In this document: positions 1 to 5,868 of the stretch, one piece after another | Position numbering within the stretch: the stretch's first letter is position 1 | How the letters are laid out: every line of letters starts with the position of its first letter | The notes under the pieces: generated by a model | What the model was told of the DNA's origin: nothing | The model's input: only the letters and a program-made list of their open reading frames with translations | The model's database searches: none | Program-made: the position numbers and the translations under genes | Assembly: GCA_038316995.1 (NCBI GenBank) | Contig: JBBQAZ010000031.1 | Coordinates: 1 to 8,027, forward strand | Length of the DNA: 8,027 bases | Direction of reading: 5' to 3' | Source of the DNA: JAXHNE01 sp038316995 | Lineage (GTDB): Bacteria; Patescibacteriota; Saccharimonadia; Saccharimonadales; JAXHNE01

Positions 1-40
1 GAGCAAGAAGGTCGCCTATCTCATTTGGCACACTTGAAGG

Positions 41-580
41 CTAAGATTCTAGACGTTTATCGGACGTTATGGTCTCAGGATTTATTTGTGGCGCTGTTTG
101 GGATTTTTCCAACGTTGATGGTCCGCCGCCGCTGGACTGAGAATCTGAATGTTGTTCATGGTTGGTCTCTGGATTACTGTTTTGGCTTTCAGTATCGCTA
201 CCTTCTGGCGATGTAACTAGAACGTCTTTTTCCGTAATATTGCCGTTGCGTTGATGAAGGGCTTTCTCCGATTTCTCGTCATTCGCAGGCTCTTTGTTCG
301 ACTTAATAGGCTCAAACAATATAAGAGGAACTGTTCGTTTTTTTGTCAGTCCATTTTCGTCATCTTCAGTTGGCTCACCACCGAACATTCGTCGCATAAA
401 CTTTTGCCAGCGAGAACTTTTCCCCTTTTTTCGTTTTTTAGATTTTTCATCATCTTCATTTTCCGCGTCTACTTCTCCGTTACGGCGCAAAAAATCAATA
501 ATCGACTCGAATCGATTACGCTCAGGTTTTTCATCAGTTTCGTCAGATTCTTGCCTCGCAAAGAATCGTTCCTCATTCAT
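41..580 (-). CDS. Charged, low-complexity protein of unknown function (179 aa)
   Basis: I do not recognise this protein. It has no signal peptide and no hydrophobic segment, so it is probably cytoplasmic or membrane-peripheral. Residues 1-45 are highly acidic around a possible amphipathic helix at 22-33 (FESIIDFLRR). Residues 47-65 are strongly basic (KKRKKGK, then RWQKFMRRMF), a patch that could bind nucleic acid or phospholipid. A short hydrophobic stretch, VPLILFEPI, lies at 84-92. The tail from about 100 onward is rich in Ser, Asn, Glu, Thr and Pro and looks disordered. The ATG lies 20 bp beyond the infB stop with no Shine-Dalgarno, but a good promoter ends just before it, so the mRNA may be leaderless. 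It ends at an in-frame TAG. The same frame stays open for 13 codons to the window edge, which is too short to show that the gene is interrupted. Real gene: fairly likely, given 179 open codons and the promoter. Function: unknown. Confidence 0.65.
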   Translation of the reverse strand: MNEERFFARQESDETDEKPERNRFESIIDFLRRNGEVDAENEDDEKSKKRKKGKSSRWQKFMRRMFGGEPTEDDENGLTKKRTVPLILFEPIKSNKEPANDEKSEKALHQRNGNITEKDVLVTSPEGSDTESQNSNPETNHEQHSDSQSSGGGPSTLEKSQTAPQINPETITSDKRLES

Positions 581-588
581 AGTGTATA

Positions 589-617
589 TTTATACAATAT
601 CTAGAGAGTTCTTTCAA
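589..617 (-). promoter_or_regulatory. Promoter for the 179-aa gene, giving a near-leaderless transcript
   Basis: On the minus strand there is a -35 TTGAAA (612-617), a 17-nt spacer and a -10 TATAAA (589-594). The -35 lies inside the last codons of infB. The predicted start falls at about 580-582, on or next to the A of the ATG, and no Shine-Dalgarno is present. Both hexamers and the spacing are read directly. Activity and leaderless translation are inferred. Confidence 0.55.
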
Positions 618-2364
618 CTACTTCTCTTGTAAAGACTTCGATTCGATCGCCGTCTTTAATATCAAGTTTTGAAGTAGTGGCAAGACTAATTCCGCATTGT
701 TCGCCTTCTATAACTTCCTTGGCTTCTTGCGGTCCACGCTTAAGGTTCGTGACTTCAGCTTCGGCTATCAGTTCTTTATCGCGGTAAATCTTCGCTAACG
801 CCGGTGTAATGAGCTTGCCTTTTGTGACTTCACCTCCGCAGATTACTTCAGTCTTGGTAGTCTTGAAAACGGCAAGTACCTTAAGCTTTCCTGCTGGCGT
901 TTCTATGACTTCTGGAGGAAGCAATTCGCTTAGCTCTGATTTAACATCGTCAATAAGCTCATAAATCACTTTGTAAAGTCGAACTGAGGTTTTATCACGA
1001 TTAACGGTTTGACGAATACTTGTTGGCAGCTCGACATTAAATCCATAGACAATCGCGCCACTTGTAAGAGCTAGGTGTGCATCGTTTTCGTTTATAGCAC
1101 CAATACCGGAACTTACGACTCTTACTGCAACTTCTTTTGTGTCTAGACTCTTAAGGCTGTCGATTACGGAGGTGAGGGATCCTTGTACGTCAGCCTTCAC
1201 AATTATGTTCAATTGATGAAGGTCTCTGGAGCGGTTCATGATGCTTAGTAGATCTGCGCCTGAACCGGCTCTTGAAGACGCCTTGCTCTTTTGATTGCCG
1301 GTTATTTCTGCAACTTTGCGAGCTTCTTTTTCGTTTTTGACGGTTACAAATTCGTCGCCAAATGCGGGTAGCTCTTTAAAACCAGAAATAATCACAGGCG
1401 TGGATGGTCCAGCTTTAACGAGAGGCTTCCCTAAAGTATCTTCTAGGTTTCGCACGCGGGCATAGGTGCTACCAGATACAATGAAGTCCCCTGTTTTTAA
1501 TTCTCCACCTTCTACGAGTGCAATGGCCATTGGCCCACGACCTTTTTCTATATGAGCCTCAATAATAAGCCCTTCTGCTGGAATATTCACATCAGATTTA
1601 AGATCATCTACATCTGCTGTTAGTAGCACCATATCAAGCAATTCTTTTATACCATCACCAGTTTTAGCTGAAACTTCCTGAACTGGTGTATCGCCGTCTT
1701 TCCAGCCATCCCACATGATGCCGTGTTCGCTTAGCTGACTATACAATCTATTAACGTCGGCCCCGTCCTTGTCCATCTTGTTTGCGGCAACAATCAATTT
1801 TACGCCGGCTTTCTTGGCAAAACGAATCGCCTCAAGCGTCTGAGGCTTTATACCATCGTCTGCAGCAACTACAAGTACCACAAGGTCGGTTAATAGTGCT
1901 CCGTGCTCCCTGAGGGCTGCAAATGCCTCGTGGCCAGGTGTATCAAGAAACGTTATAACCCTGTTATCATGGGTAATCTGGTAAGCAGATATATGCTGAG
2001 TAATACCACCGGACTCGCTTGCAGCAACATCTGCCTTTCTAATTGCATCAAGGAGTGACGTTTTTCCGTGGTCTACATGACCCATAACAGCAATAACTGG
2101 TGGGCGCGTAGTAGCATCTTTGCTGTATTGTTTCTTTTTGCGTGTTGGTGCGTCTGATTCTGATGCTGACTTTCGCTTCAGTTCTACGTCTAAATCCATT
2201 TCCTCAAGGATAATTTCGACGGTATCGTAGTCAAGTGACTCGTTTACTGTCGCCATGACACCGTTCTTCATTAGCTCAGTTATGAGCTGTGTTACGGGCA
2301 TTGCAAGTTCTTCAGCCAGATTACCGACAGTTATATGGTCTTGTAATTCAATTGTTCGTGCCAT
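601..2364 (-). CDS. infB: Translation initiation factor IF-2
   Basis: This GTPase places fMet-tRNA on the 30S subunit and promotes 50S joining. Residues 1-64 form the conserved IF2_N domain (ELMKNGVMATVN at 30-41), followed by a short basic linker at 65-85. The GTPase domain carries every G motif: GHVDHGKT at 95-102, the GGITQHI switch at 119-125, DTPGHE with the active-site His at 141-146, NKMD at 195-198 and SAK at 232-234. The remaining residues cover domain II, domain III and the C-terminal fMet-tRNA-binding barrel (GEQCGISL near 554). At 587 aa it is a short form that lacks the long N-terminal extension of enterobacterial IF-2. The ATG is preceded by AGAAAGGAG with about 6 nt spacing (2371-2379). 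The gene starts 38 bp after rpsA and is probably transcribed with it, because I see no promoter in the gap. Identity is certain. Confidence 0.98.
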   Translation of the reverse strand: MARTIELQDHITVGNLAEELAMPVTQLITELMKNGVMATVNESLDYDTVEIILEEMDLDVELKRKSASESDAPTRKKKQYSKDATTRPPVIAVMGHVDHGKTSLLDAIRKADVAASESGGITQHISAYQITHDNRVITFLDTPGHEAFAALREHGALLTDLVVLVVAADDGIKPQTLEAIRFAKKAGVKLIVAANKMDKDGADVNRLYSQLSEHGIMWDGWKDGDTPVQEVSAKTGDGIKELLDMVLLTADVDDLKSDVNIPAEGLIIEAHIEKGRGPMAIALVEGGELKTGDFIVSGSTYARVRNLEDTLGKPLVKAGPSTPVIISGFKELPAFGDEFVTVKNEKEARKVAEITGNQKSKASSRAGSGADLLSIMNRSRDLHQLNIIVKADVQGSLTSVIDSLKSLDTKEVAVRVVSSGIGAINENDAHLALTSGAIVYGFNVELPTSIRQTVNRDKTSVRLYKVIYELIDDVKSELSELLPPEVIETPAGKLKVLAVFKTTKTEVICGGEVTKGKLITPALAKIYRDKELIAEAEVTNLKRGPQEAKEVIEGEQCGISLATTSKLDIKDGDRIEVFTREVVERTL

Positions 2365-2402
2365 ATTTGTCTCCTTTCTGGCTAATAGTTAACTTCGCTT
2401 AT

Positions 2403-3467
2403 TTAGGCACCTTTTAGACTAAGTGCAATTTTGCGTGATTCAGTATCGATATCGATAACCTTAAATTTCTTCTTTTCATTCAGTTGGAAGATTTTCTCTG
2501 GATCAACGCCTTCACCCTCGCCCATTTCACTCACATGTACGAGCGCTTCAACAGACGAGCTTAACTGCACGAATGCGCCGAATGGTGTGATTCGAGTAAT
2601 CTTACCCTCGACGCTGTCACCTTTTTTGAATGATTTTACTTCGCTCAGCCATGGATCGTCCTGCATTTGTTTAAGACTTAAGCTAAGGCGATCTTTATCG
2701 ATTGAGATAATCTTTGCTTTAACAGTTTGACCGACTTTTACGTAGTCTTTTGGATCTTCTACTCGATCCCATGAAATTTCAGAGATGTGAATCAATCCTT
2801 CTATTCCATCGACGTTTACGAATGCGCCGAAATCTATAACTCCAGTGATAACTCCTTCAACGCCGTCACCAACCTTTAATTTGGCAAATCGATCTTGCAT
2901 ATCATCTTTGATTGCTTCTTTTTCAGAGAATATAAGCTTATTTTCTTTTCTACTAATATCAAGAATCCTAACGCGGATTTCATTATTGAGTAGTTTGTTC
3001 AGCTTTTGTAGAATTTCATCTTTATCTGCACCAGATACGCGTGGATAGTGCCCAGCTGCTAGTTGAGATACGGGTAAGAATCCACGAATTCCTTGTAGTT
3101 CTACTAACAAACCACCTCTGTTTGCATCATATGGGTTAACAGATATGATGTCTTCTGCTTCAAATACTTTCTGCAGTTCATCCCAACCACGATCTTTTGC
3201 AGCCCGGCGCATACTAAGCAACGCGTAACCGTCCTCAATCTCTGGGTCAACAATACTTGCGGTAACCTCTTGTCCCTTTTCAAGTTTTTGGCCGTGACCA
3301 ATCTCTCGGCGCATTACTACACCTACACCATTCGCACCAAGATCTAACCAGATCTCGTGCTTCTTAACAGATATGACCGTTCCTTCGACCACATCCCCTG
3401 ATTTAAATTGCGCAACCTCATGAGCAGCCAATAGCTCATCCATAGTCACTGAACTAGTTTTTGACAT
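2403..3467 (-). CDS. rpsA: Ribosomal protein S1, four S1 domains
   Basis: S1 is an RNA-binding protein of the small subunit that helps capture and unfold mRNA. Its 354 residues contain four OB-fold S1 repeats at about 22-88, 104-183, 197-267 and 281-352. Repeats 3 and 4 are the most canonical (FGAFVNVDGIEGLIHISEIS at 213-232; FGAFVQL with LVHVSEM at 296-315). Repeat 2 is divergent, as is usual for S1. Four repeats is shorter than the six of E. coli and matches the length seen in several other phyla. The ATG has an AAGGAGG Shine-Dalgarno with a 10-nt gap. Another ATG lies 1 nt after that Shine-Dalgarno but is followed at once by TAA. A strong promoter and a roughly 60-nt leader lie upstream, with infB downstream. 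A four-repeat S1-like protein is sometimes annotated only as 'S1 RNA-binding domain protein', but the repeat order and the pairing with infB favour rpsA. Confidence 0.93.
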   Translation of the reverse strand: MSKTSSVTMDELLAAHEVAQFKSGDVVEGTVISVKKHEIWLDLGANGVGVVMRREIGHGQKLEKGQEVTASIVDPEIEDGYALLSMRRAAKDRGWDELQKVFEAEDIISVNPYDANRGGLLVELQGIRGFLPVSQLAAGHYPRVSGADKDEILQKLNKLLNNEIRVRILDISRKENKLIFSEKEAIKDDMQDRFAKLKVGDGVEGVITGVIDFGAFVNVDGIEGLIHISEISWDRVEDPKDYVKVGQTVKAKIISIDKDRLSLSLKQMQDDPWLSEVKSFKKGDSVEGKITRITPFGAFVQLSSSVEALVHVSEMGEGEGVDPEKIFQLNEKKKFKVIDIDTESRKIALSLKGA

Positions 3468-3497
3468 GTTTTACATGCCTCCTTATATAAACTGCGG

Positions 3498-3511
3498 CAA
3501 CTCGTAAGTTG
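3498..3511 (-). promoter_or_regulatory. Small hairpin in the rpsA leader
   Basis: Read on the minus strand, the leader contains CAACT-TACG-AGTTG: a perfect 5-bp stem closing a UACG tetraloop of the UNCG type, about 30 nt before the rpsA start codon. S1 genes in other bacteria are autoregulated through leader structure, so this could be part of a control element. The stem is short and could be chance. On the plus strand the same inverted repeat is followed by TTTTT, but no plus-strand gene lies upstream that would need a terminator. Confidence 0.35.
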
Positions 3512-3533
3512 TTTTTCCGATCAGATTTAGCTA

Positions 3534-3563
3534 ATTATATCTGTTTCACCCCTAAAAAGTCAA
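3534..3563 (-). promoter_or_regulatory. Strong promoter of the rpsA-infB operon
   Basis: On the minus strand there is a -35 TTGACT (3558-3563), an 18-nt spacer and a consensus -10 TATAAT (3534-3539). The predicted start is near 3527, giving a leader of about 60 nt with an AAGGAGG Shine-Dalgarno at its end. A near-consensus promoter suits the high expression expected of ribosomal genes. It shares the 133-bp divergent gap with the promoter of the kinase on the other strand. Confidence 0.75.
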
Positions 3564-3585
3564 ACGCTCGTAATGCTTTGCATTA

Positions 3586-3594
3586 TGCTAGACT
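3586..3594 (+). promoter_or_regulatory. Extended -10 promoter for a leaderless kinase mRNA
   Basis: The sequence TGC-TAGACT fits the extended -10 form TGn-TAnnnT. Exactly six bases separate it from the ATG at 3601, so transcription should begin at or next to the start codon. No -35 hexamer is evident at 16-18 bp, which fits an extended -10 promoter, and no Shine-Dalgarno precedes the ATG. Motif and spacing are seen; use as a promoter is inferred. Confidence 0.5.
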
Positions 3595-3600
3595 TGAACT

Positions 3601-4425
3601 ATGTATTTAGGGGTAGATATCGGGGGAACGAAAACACTGCTGGCTGTCTTTACAAAAGACGGGGCTTTAAAGCAGACGGTAAAATTCAAAACGCCGGTTT
3701 TGTATGATGACTTTAGAGACGAATTACAAAAAGCAATCTCTGAACTTCATACTAAAAAATTCAATCTATGCTGCGTGGCTATTCCAGGTAAAGTTGACCG
3801 TGCAAATAAAATTGGAGTCGCATTTGGCAACCTACCCTGGATGAATGTCCCAATAGGATCAGACGTTAAAAACGTTGTAAATTGTGAAGTAATTCTCGAG
3901 AACGACGGTAATCTTGCGGGGTTGTACGAATCACGACAAGCTCCAGAATTTAGGAAAGCAATCTACTTAACTGTCAGTACTGGCATTGGTAGTGTGTTGG
4001 TTGTTGATGGTAAAATTCAAGAAAGCACGCAAGACGCTGAGGTTGGACATATGTTATTTGAACATGATGGTAAACTTATGCGCTGGGAAGAATTTGCATC
4101 GGGAACTGCGATAGTTAAAAAATTCGGCAAACTAGCCAGTGAAATTGATGCCGACGACTCAAGCACTTGGTATATCATTTCTCACAACATTGCTATCGGG
4201 CTCATTGATGTTATTGCAACACAGACTCCTGATGTGGTCATATTTGGTGGAGGTGTGGGAGCACACTTTGATAAGTTCAAAGATCGGCTACTTGAAGACC
4301 TCAAAATTTATGAAAACCCTCTCCTGACAATCCCTGTTATTATCAAAGCAACTCATCCAGAAGAAGCGGTCGTTTATGGCTGCTACGAAATGGCGAAAGA
4401 CGCTAATGAAGAGTCTACTTCGTAA
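3601..4425 (+). CDS. ROK-family sugar kinase (glucokinase-like) without zinc cysteines
   Basis: ROK proteins phosphorylate hexoses such as glucose, fructose, N-acetylglucosamine or N-acetylmannosamine with ATP; some are repressors. There is no N-terminal helix-turn-helix here, because the chain starts directly at the first strand with the phosphate loop DIGGTKT (6-12), so this is a kinase rather than a NagC-type regulator. The catalytic Asp is D102 in ENDGN (100-104). TGIG (127-130) and GGGVG (216-220) are the further nucleotide-site loops. E147 and H150 of EVGH match the sugar-contacting Glu and the His that normally binds zinc. The usual CxCGxxGCxE zinc motif is absent, and its place is taken by a stretch ending RWEEFASGTAI (161-171). 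Length (274 aa) is slightly below the family's usual 290-320. The start has no Shine-Dalgarno and appears leaderless. The gene overlaps the next one by 20 bp. Substrate cannot be read from sequence. Confidence 0.88.
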   Translation: MYLGVDIGGTKTLLAVFTKDGALKQTVKFKTPVLYDDFRDELQKAISELHTKKFNLCCVAIPGKVDRANKIGVAFGNLPWMNVPIGSDVKNVVNCEVILENDGNLAGLYESRQAPEFRKAIYLTVSTGIGSVLVVDGKIQESTQDAEVGHMLFEHDGKLMRWEEFASGTAIVKKFGKLASEIDADDSSTWYIISHNIAIGLIDVIATQTPDVVIFGGGVGAHFDKFKDRLLEDLKIYENPLLTIPVIIKATHPEEAVVYGCYEMAKDANEESTS

Positions 4426-4876
4426 ACTAATAGTTGAGTACCCTGAGATAAATTTCTCCGAAGGCGATCATTTTTACTGGTCGCCAAAAACAGTAACGAT
4501 TACCTACTCATACGCGCCTGAACACGACATGAAGGACGTTACCCTCCTGCATGAACTAGCCCATGCGCTACTATCCCACGCTTCATTTACGACAGATTTT
4601 GAACTACTTCTTATGGAAGTTGCTGCGTGGGATAAGGCTCTTCTAATTGGCAAACTGTACGCCATAGATATTCCAGAAGATCATATTCAAAAGTGCCTGG
4701 ATACTTATCGTGACTGGCTCCATCTTAGGAGTACCTGCCCAGCCTGTACTTGCAACGGGCTACAAAACAAACAATCCAGAGAGTACAAATGCCCAAATTG
4801 CACAGCAACTTGGAGTGTATCTGCATCTAGACTTTGCCGACCATACAGACAGGTTGCAAAAATAAAAACACCCTAG
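4406..4876 (+). CDS. HExxH metallopeptidase-like protein with C-terminal zinc ribbon
   Basis: With the start at 4406 this is a 156-residue soluble protein. HELAH at 49-53 is a zincin active-site motif: two His ligands and the catalytic Glu. E71, in a helix-like MEVAAW segment 18 residues after the last His, suits the third metal ligand as in ImmA/IrrE-type peptidases. C111, C114 and C129, C132 (CPAC and CPNC) form a likely zinc ribbon near the C-terminus. There is no signal peptide or membrane segment, so it should act in the cytoplasm. The start is uncertain. ATG 4376 is in frame and would add ten residues, but 4406 gives a 20-bp overlap with the kinase stop and a more natural N-terminus. 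Neither has a strong Shine-Dalgarno, so translational coupling to the kinase is likely. Its TAG stop lies inside the terminator hairpin. The substrate is unknown, and the ImmA/IrrE relationship is inferred from motif spacing only. Confidence 0.75.
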   Translation: MKSLLRKLIVEYPEINFSEGDHFYWSPKTVTITYSYAPEHDMKDVTLLHELAHALLSHASFTTDFELLLMEVAAWDKALLIGKLYAIDIPEDHIQKCLDTYRDWLHLRSTCPACTCNGLQNKQSREYKCPNCTATWSVSASRLCRPYRQVAKIKTP

Positions 4877-4896
4877 AAATATAGGGTGTTTTTATT
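4861..4896. terminator. Bidirectional Rho-independent terminator
   Basis: A perfect inverted repeat of at least 12 bp, AAAAACACCCTA / TAGGGTGTTTTT with loop GAAATA, extends to 15 bp with the flanking A/T pairs. A T-run follows on both strands, so it can end both the plus-strand kinase/metallopeptidase transcript and the minus-strand KGG transcript. The metallopeptidase stop codon (4874-4876) is within the hairpin. Confidence 0.92.
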
Positions 4897-4912
4897 ACAA
4901 AGAACGGCTTAT

Positions 4913-5110
4913 TTATGCAGTCTTCTTGGTGCGACGTGAAATACGTCCACCTTTTGCGCCAGCAATGCGTGCAAGGTCACGATTAGCGTAAAAACCACCT
5001 GTTTTACCACGCTTACCACCTTTTGCACCGATTTTTGCGTAAAAATCAGCACCGTACTTTGATTTGTTTGTTGCAGCAGCAGCTTTGCCGCCATCTTTTG
5101 TTCCAGCCAT
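4913..5110 (-). CDS. Small basic KGG-motif (YciG-like, stress-induced type) protein
   Basis: A 65-residue, very basic, Gly/Lys/Ala-rich protein. It carries the KGG signature twice: FYAKIGAKGG at 23-32 and, in its most family-like form, NRDLARIAGAKGG at 43-55, plus a partial KDGGK at 5-9. The E. coli relative YciG and the plant and Bacillus members are small, hydrophilic, often stress- or stationary-phase-linked proteins whose biochemical role is not firmly known. The basic charge and RRTKK tail would allow nucleic-acid binding, but that is inference. The ATG has a clear GGAGG Shine-Dalgarno at 5117-5121, 6 nt upstream. It stands alone between a bidirectional terminator and its own promoter, with a terminator-like hairpin in its leader. 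A longer overlapping frame (4909-5163) was rejected as a shadow. Confidence 0.88.
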   Translation of the reverse strand: MAGTKDGGKAAAATNKSKYGADFYAKIGAKGGKRGKTGGFYANRDLARIAGAKGGRISRRTKKTA

Positions 5111-5141
5111 GTGAGACCTCCATTATTAATATCCTCGATGG

Positions 5142-5183
5142 AAACAAAAAGAGGGGCAAACATTGCTGTCCGCTACCCTCTTT
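5142..5183 (-). terminator. Terminator-like hairpin in the KGG leader (possible attenuator)
   Basis: Read on the minus strand: AAAGAGGG, a UA bulge, GCGGACA, loop GCAA (GNRA type), TGTTTGC, CCCTCTTT, then TTGTTT. This gives 15 pairs, two of them G-U, with one 2-nt bulge and a U-rich tail: a convincing intrinsic terminator. It lies between the predicted KGG start site (about 5196) and the KGG Shine-Dalgarno. It may therefore act as an attenuator in the KGG leader, as the terminator of the membrane-protein gene upstream, or as the end of a roughly 55-nt small RNA. Confidence 0.75.
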
Positions 5184-5202
5184 CGTTCTTTCGAATGTGC
5201 TT

Positions 5203-5231
5203 ATGATATCACTACATTGCGCTCATGTCAA
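5203..5231 (-). promoter_or_regulatory. Near-consensus promoter of the KGG gene leader
   Basis: On the minus strand there is a perfect -35 TTGACA (5226-5231), a 17-nt spacer and a -10 TATCAT (5203-5208). The start is predicted near 5196, about 86 nt before the KGG ATG. It begins 15 bp beyond the stop of the upstream membrane-protein gene. Confidence 0.7.
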
Positions 5232-5245
5232 TAAGTTTGAATCGT

Positions 5246-5839
5246 TTACCGCTGGTTAGTTGTATTGTTTGACTCCTGGGTGCTTTCTGGGGCTGCGTTT
5301 CCCTCTGTCTGACCAAGATTAATTGGCGCTACTTCTATTATTTTTTTAGTTGTTGGCCGGTAAAGAATTGCCTTACCTGAAGTTGCAAACAACAATACTT
5401 TGTCTCCGTTTTGTGCATTCTTAAAGAAGGCTTGTCCTTTTACTTTTTCAGCATCAACAACAGTTGCTACGGTTGGGGTTTCGTCTGCTGGTAACTCTAA
5501 AAATTGCCCTACTTCTTCTTTAAGTTTCATGGCTTCATCATCAACTGCTTGTTTTTGCTCAGGTTGTTGAAGCGACGCAACCTGCTGTTCTAGCTTTTGC
5601 TTGTCTTTATTATTTTTGGCTGTGTAGCCAATAAAAAGAAGGATAATTATGATGACTATTAGTAACGTTCTAGCGTTAGGATTTGCTAATAATGAACTTA
5701 TCTTGTTGTTACTACGAGGACTAAAGCTAGTCTGTTCTGTGCTGTAAACTGGCGTCTCTTGATTTGATTGAATTTGCTCAGCAGAGCTATCGATTGAATC
5801 GTCATCAGCTATCGGCTCATTAACATGAATACTCGCCAT
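5246..5839 (-). CDS. Single-pass membrane protein, conserved CPR-type hypothetical
   Basis: This 197-residue protein has an acidic, Ser/Gln-rich, probably disordered N-terminal tail (1-55) and one transmembrane helix at about 58-74 (TLLIVIIIILLFIGYTA). A Gln/Lys-rich coiled-coil stretch follows (77-110), then a small conserved-looking domain at 115-172 with LPADETPTVATV, FFKNAQNGDKVLLF and KAILYRPTTKKIIEVAPI, and a low-complexity Asn/Thr tail. I recall similar C-terminal patches in uncharacterised Patescibacteria proteins; no function is known to me. The basic flank NKDKQK after the helix leaves topology unsettled. An outward C-terminal domain is plausible because the helix resembles an uncleaved anchor. 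The start has a GGGAG Shine-Dalgarno 6-8 nt upstream and its own promoter. It follows the surface-protein gene with a 60-bp gap, so joint function at the envelope is possible but unproven. Confidence 0.8.
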   Translation of the reverse strand: MASIHVNEPIADDDSIDSSAEQIQSNQETPVYSTEQTSFSPRSNNKISSLLANPNARTLLIVIIIILLFIGYTAKNNKDKQKLEQQVASLQQPEQKQAVDDEAMKLKEEVGQFLELPADETPTVATVVDAEKVKGQAFFKNAQNGDKVLLFATSGKAILYRPTTKKIIEVAPINLGQTEGNAAPESTQESNNTTNQR

Positions 5840-5868
5840 ATATATCTCCCTTAAAATACTTAAGCTTA

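Noticed and set aside
1..40. Minus-strand frame after the TAG at 41-43 that stays open to the edge, with a GTG at 29-31 (VPNEIGDLLA)
   Set aside because: Only 13 codons are visible, with no Shine-Dalgarno and nothing recognisable. An open run this short is about as likely as not by chance.
251..632. Two plus-strand frames of 112-117 codons opposite the 179-aa gene, with hydrophobic Phe/Leu runs
   Set aside because: They are antisense of Lys/Glu/Arg codons, which gives artificial Phe/Leu/Ser stretches, and there is no ribosome binding site.
3498..3516. Plus-strand terminator (CAACT...AGTTG followed by TTTTT) in the divergent gap
   Set aside because: The stem is only 5 bp, and no plus-strand gene lies upstream that it could terminate.
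4909..5163. 84-codon minus-strand frame overlapping the KGG gene
   Set aside because: It lacks family features and a good Shine-Dalgarno, runs through the leader hairpin, and is out of frame with the clear KGG protein.
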